Shown here in pieces: positions 1 through 7,865 of a DNA stretch of 11,074 bases. The notes beneath the pieces are model-generated. The model was not told the origin of the DNA. It saw only the letters and a list, made by a program, of their open reading frames with translations, and did not search any database. Origin of the DNA: Planctomycetota bacterium (GTDB lineage: Bacteria > Planctomycetota > Planctomycetia > Isosphaerales > Isosphaeraceae). Each line of letters starts with the position of its first letter. Position 1 is the first letter of the stretch. The translations under genes and the position numbers were made by a program. The DNA lies in NCBI GenBank assembly GCA_021777685.1, contig JAJYDH010000180.1, positions 1-11,074 of the forward strand, written 5' to 3'.

Positions 1-35
1 GCGAGCCCCACCATGCATTCGGTGGTGGGGCTCGC
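1..35. repeat. Perfect 13-bp inverted repeat (hairpin) at the left edge
   Basis: Bases 1-13 (GCGAGCCCCACCA) are exactly complementary to 23-35, with a 9-base loop. The sequence continues into CGACCCACCCTAC, and the 9-mer CCACCCTAC recurs at 48-56 and 66-74. From memory, GTAGGGTGGGTCGAGC-type palindromes are dispersed in planctomycete and cyanobacterial genomes, so this is probably the end of such an element; copy number cannot be seen here. It could also act as a terminator for a gene left of the window, but there is no U-tract. Confidence 0.6.
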
Positions 36-518
36 CCGAGGCTCGACCCACCCTACGCAAATTTTCCACCCTACACGCATCTCGATCGACCTGCCGGCGA
101 GGAGACAAAGCCAACCGAGATCCGGGCCTTTCAAAAGACAAAGCCATACGCGCAACGGGCGTCGCTGGGGCCTTCGTCCTCGAATGAATCATCACGTTTC
201 GAGCGGGGAATTATCAGCGTTTCGCCGAGGAATTCGCGACCTTCGCGACGGGCTTGAATCCTCGGGCGGGAACGGGACGATCGCCGAAAGATCTTCTCCA
301 TCTCCGGCAATCCGACCAATCAAACCGGTCGACCCAACACCAATCCTCGACGCTTTCCGCAAAGTTCCCAGAAAGAGAAAAGCCTTGCCGACCGGCAGGA
401 CGATAAGATTGCCGTCTGTGTGAAGAGGGCGTCGTCCCGAGGCGTCGCGACCTCGCCCCGGTTGGCGTGGGTCCGGCCCGGCTTTCCCCGATCATGCCTC
501 GCGGAAAGGAATCCCCCC
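36..518. other. Gene-free region upstream of the barrel gene
   Basis: No convincing coding region was found. A GTG-started reading frame at 420 is only the in-frame upstream extension of the barrel gene and lacks signal-peptide character. A frame at 13-423 overlaps the left-edge repeat and resembles no known family. A 10-bp direct repeat, GACAAAGCCA, occurs at 104-113 and 137-146. The stretch 361-410 is locally A-rich and could hold the promoter of the barrel gene, but no hexamer pair with acceptable spacing was found. Confidence 0.5.
503..510 (+). promoter_or_regulatory. Ribosome binding site of the barrel gene
   Basis: GGAAAGGA ends 8 bases before the ATG at 519. This supports 519 as the start over the in-frame GTG at 420, because the protein from 519 begins directly with a signal peptide. 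Confidence 0.65.
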
Positions 519-1895
519 ATGCGATCGTTGCCGAGGATTGCCCTGATCGCCCTGGGACTGTGGTGCGCCGGGACCTCGGACGCCCAGGAGCCGATCCTGC
601 AACCTCGGGGCACGCCCCAGGGTCCGGGCGGGGCGACGTCGCAGGTCCCGAGCGAGCCGGCCGGCGGGATGGCGACGCCATATGGGGTGGAAGGGCAGGA
701 GGGCGGCCCGCCCGCTTATCCGCCCGGATCGGGCGCGGCGACGGGCGCGGCGCTCGGCCTGGACGGGTCGGCGTTCGGGCCGAACGGGGGGGCCGGCGGC
801 CCGTCCGGGCTGTTCGGGCCCGGCGCGGCCGGCGACGGGGCGGGCGGGGGTGGGTTCTCCCCCGGCCTGGGCGGTACCGCCGGGGCCTCCACCGCGGCAC
901 CCGGCATCATCGGCGACATGAGCCCGCTGATCTCGATCCGCGCCGTCTCCGGGCTCCCCCAGCCGCCGCCGGTCCCGCCGCCGACCCAGCCATCCTCGCC
1001 GACCCTGCCCAGCCCGAAGTTCCGATCTCAGCTTGCCCCCTCGGTTCGGGGCTTCAAGATCGCCGAGAACCAGTCGCCATTCCCTCAAGACCGCGTCTTC
1101 TACACGTTCAACTACTTCAACGACGTCAACGCCAAGCTCGACCGCTACTTCGCCTCGCCGATCGACAACCTGAGCATCTACCGCCAACTCTTCGGCTTCG
1201 AGAAGACCTTCAATGACGGCAAGGGATCGATCGGCGTGCGGCTGCCGCTGAACACGATCAACGCCGACACCAGCCCCGGGCTGATCAACCAGGGTGGGCA
1301 GTCCACGGCGCTGGGGAACGTGACGATCTTCGCCAAGTACATCCTGGAGTACAACCCGAGGACCGGCAACCTGCTCTCGGTGGGCCTTGCGGTCACGCCG
1401 CCGACCGGCCCGGGTCGCTTCGCCGGGGCGAAGTTCCTGGGGGGGACCAACAACACGACGATCCAGCCGTTCCTCGGCTACTTCCTGAACCTGACGTCGA
1501 ACCGGAAGCTGTTCCTCCAGGGCTTCAGCGCCCTGGACGTGCCGGTGGACTACAGCGATGTGACGCTGGTCTACAACGACCTGGCGCTGGGGTACTTCGC
1601 CTACCGCAACGCCGACACGTTCGTCTCGGCGGTGGTGCCGACGCTGGAGGTCCACGTCAACTCGCCGCTGAACCACCGGGCCGAGTACAGCCTCCGCGAC
1701 CCGTCGGGGACGGCGACGTCGGTGGACATCACCTCGGGCCTGAACGTGGAGGTCCGGCGGAACTCGCTGTTCACCCTCGGCGTGGTGGCGCCGACGACCG
1801 GCCCCAGGCCGTTCAACGTCGAGGCCGTGGGCCTGTTCAACTACCGCTTCGGAGCCTCCAGGCGGCCGAGGCCGACGCCGGTCATCGGCGGGTGA
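519..1895 (+). CDS. Secreted outer-membrane beta-barrel protein with Gly/Pro-rich N-terminal region
   Basis: A protein of 458 residues. Residues 1-22 form a typical Sec signal peptide: MRSLPR, then the hydrophobic core IALIALGLWCAG, then TSDA with probable cleavage before QE. The Cys at 16 is preceded by Trp, so it is not a lipobox. About residues 25-175 are low-complexity Gly/Pro/Ala, probably disordered. From about 179 a domain of alternating amphipathic strands follows (QDRVFYTFNYFND, SIGVRLPLNTINAD, NVTIFAKYILEY, LLSVGLAVTPPTG), ending with an aromatic strand at FNYRF. This pattern resembles the planctomycete outer-membrane family and the MetA-pathway/phenol-degradation transporter-like barrels (PF13557 type). 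That assignment is by motif memory, and the substrate is unknown. It converges on the beta-helix gene with 43 bp between stop codons, and no clear terminator hairpin is visible there. Secretion is well supported; transport function is not. Confidence 0.85.
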   Translation: MRSLPRIALIALGLWCAGTSDAQEPILQPRGTPQGPGGATSQVPSEPAGGMATPYGVEGQEGGPPAYPPGSGAATGAALGLDGSAFGPNGGAGGPSGLFGPGAAGDGAGGGGFSPGLGGTAGASTAAPGIIGDMSPLISIRAVSGLPQPPPVPPPTQPSSPTLPSPKFRSQLAPSVRGFKIAENQSPFPQDRVFYTFNYFNDVNAKLDRYFASPIDNLSIYRQLFGFEKTFNDGKGSIGVRLPLNTINADTSPGLINQGGQSTALGNVTIFAKYILEYNPRTGNLLSVGLAVTPPTGPGRFAGAKFLGGTNNTTIQPFLGYFLNLTSNRKLFLQGFSALDVPVDYSDVTLVYNDLALGYFAYRNADTFVSAVVPTLEVHVNSPLNHRAEYSLRDPSGTATSVDITSGLNVEVRRNSLFTLGVVAPTTGPRPFNVEAVGLFNYRFGASRRPRPTPVIGG

Positions 1896-1938
1896 GCGAG
1901 TCGGGCTCACCGGGCTCGGACGGCCCCGCGCCGGCCGG

Positions 1939-4900
1939 TCACTTCGCCTTCTTCCTGGACTTCGGCCCCTGCGGCGTCGAGCTTCCGGTCGTGGTCGTCA
2001 GCGGGCCGGTGAACTCGCGGAAGTCGGCGATCCCGCTGCCGGAGATCGCGTTGGCGTCGGGGCCGGTCCGGGGGACGGCGCCGAGGTTCCCGGCGGCGTT
2101 GTAGAGGAAGATCCCGTACTGCTTGCTGCCGCGGATCGTGTTCCGGCGGACCTGGTTGCCGTTCGCCCCGAGCGCGATGTAGACGCCGACCTGGCCGCTG
2201 CCGTCGACCTGGTTGTTGGCGACCTGGTTGGGCGAGGCGCCCTGGACGGCGTTGCTGGCGGCGGCCTCGATGTAGACGCCGTCCTGGAGGTTGGCGTCGA
2301 TCACGTCGCCGGTCGCGGTGTTGCCGGTCGCCAGGCTGCCGACGATCGACAGGCCGATCGAGGTGTTCCGCGAGAGGTCGTCGCCGAGGACGGCGTTCCC
2401 CTGGGCCTCGTTGATGTAGGCGCCGAAGGTGTTGGCGTCGATCGTGTCGCCGACGATGACGTTGCCGGTCGGCTGGCCGGGGAACTTCTCGACGAGCCCG
2501 ACGACCTCGACGCCGACGACGTTCCCCCCGATCCCGTTGCGGGCCGAGGGCCTCAAGCCGCCGATGACGTTGCCGGCCGAGGTGTTCATCACCACCCCGA
2601 TCGTCTGGACCGGGGTGCCCGCGACCGTCGGCAGGGCCCCGCCGGCGGCGTTGGTGCCGATCAGGTTCCCCTCGACCGCGTTGTCGAGGGCCTCGCCGCC
2701 CGACTGGCCGAAGATCGAGATCCCGTAGCTGGGCGTCGACGGGTTCCCGGTCGTGTTGCCCGAGATCAGGTTGCCCGAGCCCGGGGCGGTCCCGCCGATC
2801 GTGTTGTTCGCCGCGGCGTTGAGGAAGACGCCGATCGGCTGCACGGCCCCGGCCGGCACGGCCATCCCGGCGGCGTCCAGGCCGATCGTGTTCCCCTGGA
2901 TCGTGTTGCCCGAGCCGCCCAGGGAGACGCGGAAGACCTGGACCCCGGCGCCGGTGTTGCCCGAGATCACGTTCCGGGCGGCCGGCGTCGTCCCGCCGAT
3001 CGTCACGCCGACCGCGTCGTTGAGGAAGACGCCAAAGGCGTTCCCGACGGCCTTCGTCCCCGAGGCGTCCAGGCCGATGACGTTCCCCGCGATCAGGTCG
3101 TCCAGGCGGAGCGACGTGTTGGAGCCGGCCGTCACCTGGACGCCCACGCTGTTCCCGGAGATGAAGTTGCCGGTGCCGGGCGCCAGGCCGCCGACCACGA
3201 CGTCCCGCACGCCGTCGATCGCCACGCCGACGGCATTCCCCAGCGCGGCCTTGCCCAGGGCGTCGAGGCCGATCAGGTTCCCCTGGATCACCGCCGTCGA
3301 GGAGGTGCCCGAGACCTCGACCCCCGCCCCGGCGCTGCCGGAGATCACGTCGGAGAGGACCTGAGAGCCCAGGCCCGCGTTGGCGAGCCGGACGCCGTCG
3401 AGCCCGTTGCCCCTCGCGATCTCTCCCGTCGGGTCGGTCCCGATCCGGTTGCCGGCGATCAGGGCATGGTTCGAGCCCGAGGCGACCGTGACGCCGTCGC
3501 CGCCGTTGGCCGAGATCACGTCGCCGACCACGACGGCGAAGTTCGAATTCGAGGAGATCGAGACCCCGGTGCCGCCGTTGTACAGGATCAGGTTCGCCTC
3601 GCCCGGCCCGAGGCCGCCGACCTGATTGTCATCCGCCTCGACGACGGTCACGCCGTCGCCCGAGTTGGGCAGGCCGAACACCCCCGAGACGTCCGTCCCG
3701 ATCCGGTTGCCCTCGACCACGTTGCCGGTCGCGGCCTCGCCCTGGATCGCGACCCCCGAGCCCAGGTTCCCCGAGATCAGGTTGCCCGCCCCCACGGTGT
3801 TGTCCCGGGCGTTGTAGACGAAGACCCCGGCGGCGGCGTTGCTGTCGGCGACCAGCCCCTTGACGTCGGTGCCGATGAGGTTGCCCTCGACCACGTCGCC
3901 GGGCGGGGCGGGGTCGGCCAGGACGTTGACGGCCAGGATCTGGACGCCGTTGCTGCCGTTGCCGGAGATCACGTTCCGGGCCCCGGCCGACGTCCCGCCG
4001 ATCGTGTTCCGCGCCGCGTCGTCGTTGACGAACACCCCGTCCTGGCGGTTCCCGATCGGCGCCCCGTCGACGCCGTTGCCGGGGTCGCTGACGTTGGGGT
4101 TGTCGCCCCCGGTGACGTCGGTGCCGATGTAGTCGCCCTCGACCGTGTTGCCGAAGGCCGTCAGGGTCGAGAGGACCACGCCGCTGTTCAGGTTGCCCGA
4201 GACGAGGTTGCCCGAGCCCGCCGTCGTCCCGCCGACGAGGTTCCCGGACGTGGTGATGTAGATCCCGTTGAGCCGGTTGCCACGGCCGATCGTGCCGGTG
4301 GGGTCGAGCCCGACGTTGTTCCCCTGGATGACGTTGCCGTTGGCGGCGTTGACGACGGTGATCCCGTTCTTGAAGTTGCCCGAGATCAGGTTGCCGGCGC
4401 CGGCGGCCGTCCCGCCGATCGTGATCGTCCCCCCGGCGTTGAGCGTGATCCCGTCCTCGTTGTTGCCGAGCGAATGCACCGTGCCGTCGGGGTTGAGGAT
4501 GGTCGAATAGAGCGAGCCCGCGGCGTTCAGGCCGATCGTGTTCCCCTGGATGAGATCGGCCGTCGCGCCGTTGAGAGCGACGCCCGAGCCGCCATTGCCG
4601 AAGATCAGGTTCCCCTGGCCGGCGACCGGCCCGCCGATCAGGTTGCCGGCCCCGTTGAGGTCGAGGATGCCGTCGCCGGAGTTGCCGTGATCGATCAGCC
4701 CCGAGGCGTCGGAGCCGATGAAGTTCCCCTCGACCACGTTGTCGATGGAGTAATAGAGCTGGACGCCGTCGCGGGCGTTGCCCGAGATGACGTTCCGCTC
4801 GGCGGGGGTCGGGCCGCCGATCCGGATGCCGGCCGAGTCGACGACGGCCACGCCGCTCAGGTCGTTGGACGAGCCCCGGGACACGCCGGTCGAGGTGTCG

Positions 4901-6264
4901 ACGCCGATGATGTTGCCGACGATGACGTCGCCCGTGGCGAGCGTCGCCAGCTCGCCGTCGATCTCGACGCCGTTGGCCCGGTTCTGGGTGATGACGTTGC
5001 CGGCACCGGCGGCCGTCCCGCCGATCGTGTTGCCCTGCGCGCCGCCAGTGCCGTCGACCCTGATCCCATCCCCCTGGTTGCCGATGAGGGAAGAGACGCC
5101 GCCGGCCGGGTTGAGGTAATCGGCCGCCGCGCCGATCAGGTTGCCGATCACGAGGTTGCCCGTCGCCCCGACCCCGGTGATCTCGACGCCGTTGGCCAGG
5201 TTGCCCGAGATGACGTTCCGGGCCCCGGCGGCCGTCCCGCCGATCGTGGCGTCGACGCCCCCCTCGATCAGGACCCCGTCGGCGGCGTTGGCCAGCGAGA
5301 ACTCGCCGGTCAGATCGAGCCCGATCGTGTTCCCCTCGACCAGGTCGCCCGTCGAGTCCGACCCGAAGACCTCGACCCCGCTGGTCCCGTTGGCCGAGAC
5401 CACGTTGCCGGCCCCGGGCTCGGTCCCGCCGACCGTGACCCCCGAGACGTCCGAGAGGAACACGCCCACGCCGGCGCTGGTGGCCAGGCGGAGCCGGCCC
5501 GACGAGTCCGTCCCGATCCGGTTGCCCAGCACCACCGCGCCCGACGACCCCGCCCCCGTGATGAAGACCTGATTCAGGTCGTTGCCCGAGACCACGTTGG
5601 CCGCCCCGGGGTCGGTCCCGCCGATCACCACGCCCCCCGAGTCGTTGACGAGCACGCCGTCGATCAGGTTGGGCAACTCCTTCGCGCCCGAGGAGTCGAC
5701 GCCGATCAGGTTCCCCAGCAGGACGGCGCCCGTCGACCCGTAGGCGATGTCGACCCCGTTCCTGGCGTTCCCCGAGATCACGTTGCCGTCGCCGCCGGCC
5801 GTCCCGCCGATCACCACGCCCGGGGCGTCCAGGATGAGGATGCCGTCGCCGCCGAACGAATCGATCGTCAGCCCGGCGACCTTGACCCCCGGCGCCTCGA
5901 TCGTCAACCCGTCGACGTCCGCCCCCGCCAGGTCGCCGCGAATCTCGATGGTCTGGCCCAGGATCGACGAGGTTGTGCCGTCGATCGCCACCGTCGCCAG
6001 GATCGTCGGTAGGGCGGAAGTCGGCTCGATCACCCGGGCGCCGGCGCCGATCTCGAAGTCGATCCGGTTCGACTGCCCGGCCGGGGCCGGGTTGGCGTTC
6101 GATTCCAGGATCGCCTGCCGGAGCGTATTCGGTCCCGAGTCGGCCGTGCTGCTCACCGTGAACGTCGAGAGCAGCAGCCGATCCTCGAACCGCTCGGCCA
6201 GGGGACGGCGGAATCGACGGCGACGGCGGTCGGCAAGGGCTCGACGGTCGGCTCGATCGGACAT
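1939..6264 (-). CDS. Giant right-handed parallel beta-helix repeat protein, planctomycete cell-surface/exported type
   Basis: A protein of 1441 residues. The start at 6264 is chosen because GGAG lies 7 bases upstream and a promoter lies about 50 bases upstream; the frame stays open a further 186 codons upstream, but those look non-coding. Residues 1-33 are Arg-rich and end in LAERFEDRLLLS. This is the LExLExRxLLS-like N-terminal motif of large planctomycete exported proteins, which replaces a normal hydrophobic signal peptide. TLRQAI (47-52) matches the N-cap of beta-helix proteins. From about 135 there are about 17 units of 60-75 residues carrying variants of IGGTAAGAGNVISGN..NGV.I and GN.IGTD..G, typical of NosD-like/pectate-lyase-like right-handed beta helices. 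The last units lose the IGGT part. The C-terminus is a TTTTGSST linker and basic PKSRKKAK; no dockerin, PEP-CTERM or LPXTG signal is visible. It is probably an extracellular or cell-surface structural, adhesive or carbohydrate-binding protein. No catalytic residues could be assigned. Confidence 0.9.
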   Translation of the reverse strand: MSDRADRRALADRRRRRFRRPLAERFEDRLLLSTFTVSSTADSGPNTLRQAILESNANPAPAGQSNRIDFEIGAGARVIEPTSALPTILATVAIDGTTSSILGQTIEIRGDLAGADVDGLTIEAPGVKVAGLTIDSFGGDGILILDAPGVVIGGTAGGDGNVISGNARNGVDIAYGSTGAVLLGNLIGVDSSGAKELPNLIDGVLVNDSGGVVIGGTDPGAANVVSGNDLNQVFITGAGSSGAVVLGNRIGTDSSGRLRLATSAGVGVFLSDVSGVTVGGTEPGAGNVVSANGTSGVEVFGSDSTGDLVEGNTIGLDLTGEFSLANAADGVLIEGGVDATIGGTAAGARNVISGNLANGVEITGVGATGNLVIGNLIGAAADYLNPAGGVSSLIGNQGDGIRVDGTGGAQGNTIGGTAAGAGNVITQNRANGVEIDGELATLATGDVIVGNIIGVDTSTGVSRGSSNDLSGVAVVDSAGIRIGGPTPAERNVISGNARDGVQLYYSIDNVVEGNFIGSDASGLIDHGNSGDGILDLNGAGNLIGGPVAGQGNLIFGNGGSGVALNGATADLIQGNTIGLNAAGSLYSTILNPDGTVHSLGNNEDGITLNAGGTITIGGTAAGAGNLISGNFKNGITVVNAANGNVIQGNNVGLDPTGTIGRGNRLNGIYITTSGNLVGGTTAGSGNLVSGNLNSGVVLSTLTAFGNTVEGDYIGTDVTGGDNPNVSDPGNGVDGAPIGNRQDGVFVNDDAARNTIGGTSAGARNVISGNGSNGVQILAVNVLADPAPPGDVVEGNLIGTDVKGLVADSNAAAGVFVYNARDNTVGAGNLISGNLGSGVAIQGEAATGNVVEGNRIGTDVSGVFGLPNSGDGVTVVEADDNQVGGLGPGEANLILYNGGTGVSISSNSNFAVVVGDVISANGGDGVTVASGSNHALIAGNRIGTDPTGEIARGNGLDGVRLANAGLGSQVLSDVISGSAGAGVEVSGTSSTAVIQGNLIGLDALGKAALGNAVGVAIDGVRDVVVGGLAPGTGNFISGNSVGVQVTAGSNTSLRLDDLIAGNVIGLDASGTKAVGNAFGVFLNDAVGVTIGGTTPAARNVISGNTGAGVQVFRVSLGGSGNTIQGNTIGLDAAGMAVPAGAVQPIGVFLNAAANNTIGGTAPGSGNLISGNTTGNPSTPSYGISIFGQSGGEALDNAVEGNLIGTNAAGGALPTVAGTPVQTIGVVMNTSAGNVIGGLRPSARNGIGGNVVGVEVVGLVEKFPGQPTGNVIVGDTIDANTFGAYINEAQGNAVLGDDLSRNTSIGLSIVGSLATGNTATGDVIDANLQDGVYIEAAASNAVQGASPNQVANNQVDGSGQVGVYIALGANGNQVRRNTIRGSKQYGIFLYNAAGNLGAVPRTGPDANAISGSGIADFREFTGPLTTTTGSSTPQGPKSRKKAK
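2095..5862 (-). repeat. Tandem coding repeats of the beta-helix
   Basis: About 17 diverged units of roughly 180-225 bp recur here, visible on the + strand as repeated GTTGCCCGAGATCA and GTCCCGCCGATCGTG blocks. They encode the N-I-SGN / IGGT strand-turn repeats. The units are diverged in sequence and irregular in length, so this is an old array, not a recent amplification. The repetition and codon bias also generate a long spurious frame on the + strand (3466-6012). Confidence 0.85.
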
Positions 6265-6271
6265 CGATCCA

Positions 6272-6275
6272 CTCC
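6272..6275 (-). promoter_or_regulatory. Ribosome binding site of the beta-helix gene
   Basis: On the minus strand GGAG sits 7 bases before the ATG at 6264. It decides between this start and in-frame starts 10 or more codons upstream that lack a Shine-Dalgarno. Confidence 0.6.
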
Positions 6276-6312
6276 GGCTCGGACGATCAATTCGCATAGG
6301 GGTCCGATTCGC

Positions 6313-6340
6313 AGTATAGCCCATCCTGTCAAATTGGCAA
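6313..6340 (-). promoter_or_regulatory. Sigma70-like promoter of the beta-helix gene
   Basis: On the minus strand TTGCCA (6335-6340) and TATACT (6313-6318) are separated by 16 bases, each matching the consensus at 5 of 6 positions. Predicted transcription starts near 6306, giving a leader of about 42 bases. A TTGACA at 6327-6332 lies between them but is only 8 bases from the -10, too close to be its -35. The block GACAGGAT four bases before the -10 recurs at the same distance in the promoter candidate at 9927-9944. Confidence 0.6.
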
Positions 6341-6362
6341 AAAGAGGCTGTTTGCGAAGAAT
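6334..6362 (+). promoter_or_regulatory. Possible divergent promoter for the KHGL-family gene
   Basis: TTGGCA (6334-6339) and AAGAAT (6357-6362) are 17 bases apart, with 5/6 and 4/6 consensus matches. The -35 overlaps that of the divergent promoter because TTGGCAA is nearly self-complementary. The implied leader is about 135 bases. The match is weaker than on the opposite strand and could be chance. Confidence 0.3.
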
Positions 6363-6414
6363 GAGAAGAATAACGGCGACCCACCCCACGCCAGGATTCC
6401 CGCCCGCTCCGGCG

Positions 6415-6450
6415 AGAAGTGTGATAAGCGACCCCGCGCGGGAGCGATAG
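6415..6450 (+). repeat. Dispersed 36-bp intergenic motif, copy 1
   Basis: AGAAGTGTGATAAGC is followed by a small palindrome, CCCGCGCGGG (6433-6442), and then GAGCGATAG. A diverged copy with the same order lies at 9629-9665, also intergenic. Its position in the leader of the KHGL-family gene leaves open a regulatory role, but a dispersed repeat is the simpler reading. Confidence 0.5.
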
Positions 6451-6502
6451 TCTTGATGGTTTTTCCATCGATGACACCGCAACCCGACCCGAGACCGACC
6501 CG

Positions 6503-7630
6503 ATGCCGACCAGCGAAGCCCGCATCCGCGCCAACCGAGAGAATGCCAGACGCAGCACCGGCCCGAAGACCGCCGAGGGCAAGGCCCGCTCCCGCTGCAA
6601 CGCCCTCAAGCACGGCCTGACCGGCCAGGGCGTGGCCCTGCCCACCGAAGATAAGATCGAGATCGAGGAGCGTTTCATCGCGCTCCAGGAGGACATGAAG
6701 CCCAGCAATGACCTCTCCGAGCAACTGGTCCGCAGGGTCGCGTTCCTGTCAGTCCGCATCCGACGTTGCGAGAAGCACGAGACCTCCGAGACCGCGAAGC
6801 GCATCCGCCACGCCATCGCCAAGTTCGACGACGAGCGTCTGGCCGCCGTCGAGGCCCAGGGCGCCAGGCTCTACCAGGAGCCCGCCACGACGGTCCGCCG
6901 GCTCCAGGCGACCCCCGAGGGCATCGACTGGCTGCTCAACGAGTGGGCCATCCTCCGCTCGGACCTGAATCACGAAGACCGCAACCGCTGGACGACCAAC
7001 CATCGATCGCAATTCGACGCCCTGCTCGGGCTGAATCCGGGAGGCTACCGGATCGCGCGGATCATGGCCCTGTCGGAGGCCGTGCACGGGGCCTTCTACC
7101 ACCTCGACAGGCGCGACGGCGAGGGCCTGGACGCTCCCGCTCGCACCGAATGGGCTCGCGGCGAGCTGACCCGGCTGATCGACGTCGAGGTCGCCCGTCT
7201 GGTCGAGGTCCGGGGCCGGATCGATCACGAGGCCATCGCCGCCGACCGCGCCGAGGCGGTCGATCGCGCCCTCTTCGACCCCTCTCCGGAAGCCACACTC
7301 GCGAGGAAGTACGAGGCGGCGGCCGAGCGGGCCCTGTACAAGGCCCTCAAGGAGTTCCGCCAGGTCGAGGAGGACGCCGCGCATGGGATCGAATCGATCA
7401 TAACCGTCCAAGAGGAAGAGATTTGCGACACGTTGGCTTCCAATTTGAATCCGGCCGACGAGGAAGCCACCGAGGCCGCCCCGGAGCCCGATCCGACGCC
7501 CGAATCGGCCCCGTCGCCCCCTCCGGTCGGCCCAAATCCGGCCGTCCCGGCCGTCGAGGGGCCGTCCGAGGCCTCGACGACGCCCGGAGGGCCGGTTTCG
7601 ACCCCGTCCGGGGGGGTGATTTCCGTTTGA
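6503..7630 (+). CDS. Protein of unknown function, planctomycete STGPKT...KHGL family
   Basis: A protein of 375 residues. The N-terminus (about 9-39) carries NRENARRSTGPKTAEGKAR followed by NALKHGL, a signature I recognise in many uncharacterised planctomycete and acidobacterial proteins; the basic NALKHGL part also resembles the N-termini of some phage terminase small subunits. The middle is predominantly helical and charged (residues 45-300). It contains WLLNEWAILRSDL, a GGYRIARIMALSEAVHG segment, and LARKYEAAAERALYKALKEF (266-285), which recurs in the same family. The last 70 residues are an acidic Pro/Ser-rich tail. There is no signal peptide, membrane segment or recognised enzyme motif, so it is probably cytoplasmic and possibly nucleic-acid-binding at the basic N-terminus (inference). 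The Shine-Dalgarno is weak (GAGA 8 bases upstream of the ATG). It ends immediately before the retron RNA region; a TTGACA overlaps its stop codon. Function unknown. Confidence 0.8.
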   Translation: MPTSEARIRANRENARRSTGPKTAEGKARSRCNALKHGLTGQGVALPTEDKIEIEERFIALQEDMKPSNDLSEQLVRRVAFLSVRIRRCEKHETSETAKRIRHAIAKFDDERLAAVEAQGARLYQEPATTVRRLQATPEGIDWLLNEWAILRSDLNHEDRNRWTTNHRSQFDALLGLNPGGYRIARIMALSEAVHGAFYHLDRRDGEGLDAPARTEWARGELTRLIDVEVARLVEVRGRIDHEAIAADRAEAVDRALFDPSPEATLARKYEAAAERALYKALKEFRQVEEDAAHGIESIITVQEEEICDTLASNLNPADEEATEAAPEPDPTPESAPSPPPVGPNPAVPAVEGPSEASTTPGGPVSTPSGGVISV

Positions 7631-7655
7631 CAACGCCGGTCCGGTCGGCGAAAGT
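7627..7655 (+). promoter_or_regulatory. Candidate promoter of the retron, overlapping the upstream stop codon
   Basis: A perfect TTGACA (7627-7632) contains the TGA stop of the preceding gene. After 17 bases comes GAAAGT (7650-7655), only a 3/6 match to the -10 consensus. Transcription would start near 7662, within a few bases of the a1 repeat at 7664. That placement is what a retron RNA needs and is the main reason to credit the weak -10. Confidence 0.4.
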
Positions 7656-7663
7656 GTGGTCCG

Positions 7664-7679
7664 AGATGGGGCGGGCCGG
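7664..7679 (+). repeat. a1 arm of the retron RNA flanking repeat
   Basis: AGATGGGGCGGGCCGG pairs with 7866-7882 across the whole msr-msd region, with a single bulged C in the downstream arm. Just outside, TCCGAG (7660-7665) can pair with CTCGGA (7890-7895), which would lengthen the closing stem with an asymmetric bulge. Confidence 0.6.
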
Positions 7680-7696
7680 GGCCCGAGACCAGCTTG

Positions 7697-7715
7697 CCGC
7701 GGCGTTCCGCCGCGG
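7697..7715 (+). other. msr-type hairpin
   Basis: CCGCGGCG and CGCCGCGG form a perfect 8-bp stem closed by a three-base TTC loop. It stands three bases after the AGC that may hold the branching guanosine. Retron msr segments usually carry one to three short stem-loops in this position. Confidence 0.6.
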
Positions 7716-7741
7716 TCGAACTCGCCCACGCGCTTGCTTCC

Positions 7742-7846
7742 CCAGGGCCGTTGTTCTTCAGCGACCGAGGGGCCCTGGCCCCGGTAGCTGAGGCAACGTG
7801 GTTCACCGGGGCCAGGGCCCCTCGGTCGCTCGGTGAACGACCCTGG
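7742..7846 (+). repeat. Long interrupted inverted repeat, putative msd
   Basis: The core is a 26-bp perfect inverted repeat: 7760-7785 pairs with 7805-7830, with a 19-base loop (7786-7804, beginning AGCTGAGG). Outside an internal loop, GTTC (7753-7756) pairs with GAAC (7835-7838), with one wobble and one further pair next to it. CCAGGG (7742-7747) pairs with CCCTGG (7841-7846). A long hairpin with small interruptions is the usual shape of msd and of the msDNA copied from it. Without the RT next door it would be read as a palindromic repeat. Confidence 0.75.
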
Positions 7847-7865
7847 TCGACGCTTCGAAGTCGGG

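Noticed and set aside
13..423. 136-codon frame at the left edge
   Set aside because: It begins inside the hairpin repeat and has no ribosome binding site or recognisable family; the N-terminal part is translated repeat.
492..1910. 472-codon minus-strand frame opposite the barrel gene
   Set aside because: Arg/Val-rich shadow frame; the + strand frame has a signal peptide, a Shine-Dalgarno and a barrel-like pattern.
1896..1938. Bidirectional terminator between the convergent genes
   Set aside because: Only short GC self-complementarity (CCGGCCGG) and no T-tract on either strand; not strong enough to annotate.
3466..6012. 848-codon open frame on the + strand inside the beta-helix gene
   Set aside because: Antisense shadow of the repeat array: very rich in Asp/Val/Arg/Pro with no domain, while the minus strand has clear beta-helix repeats.
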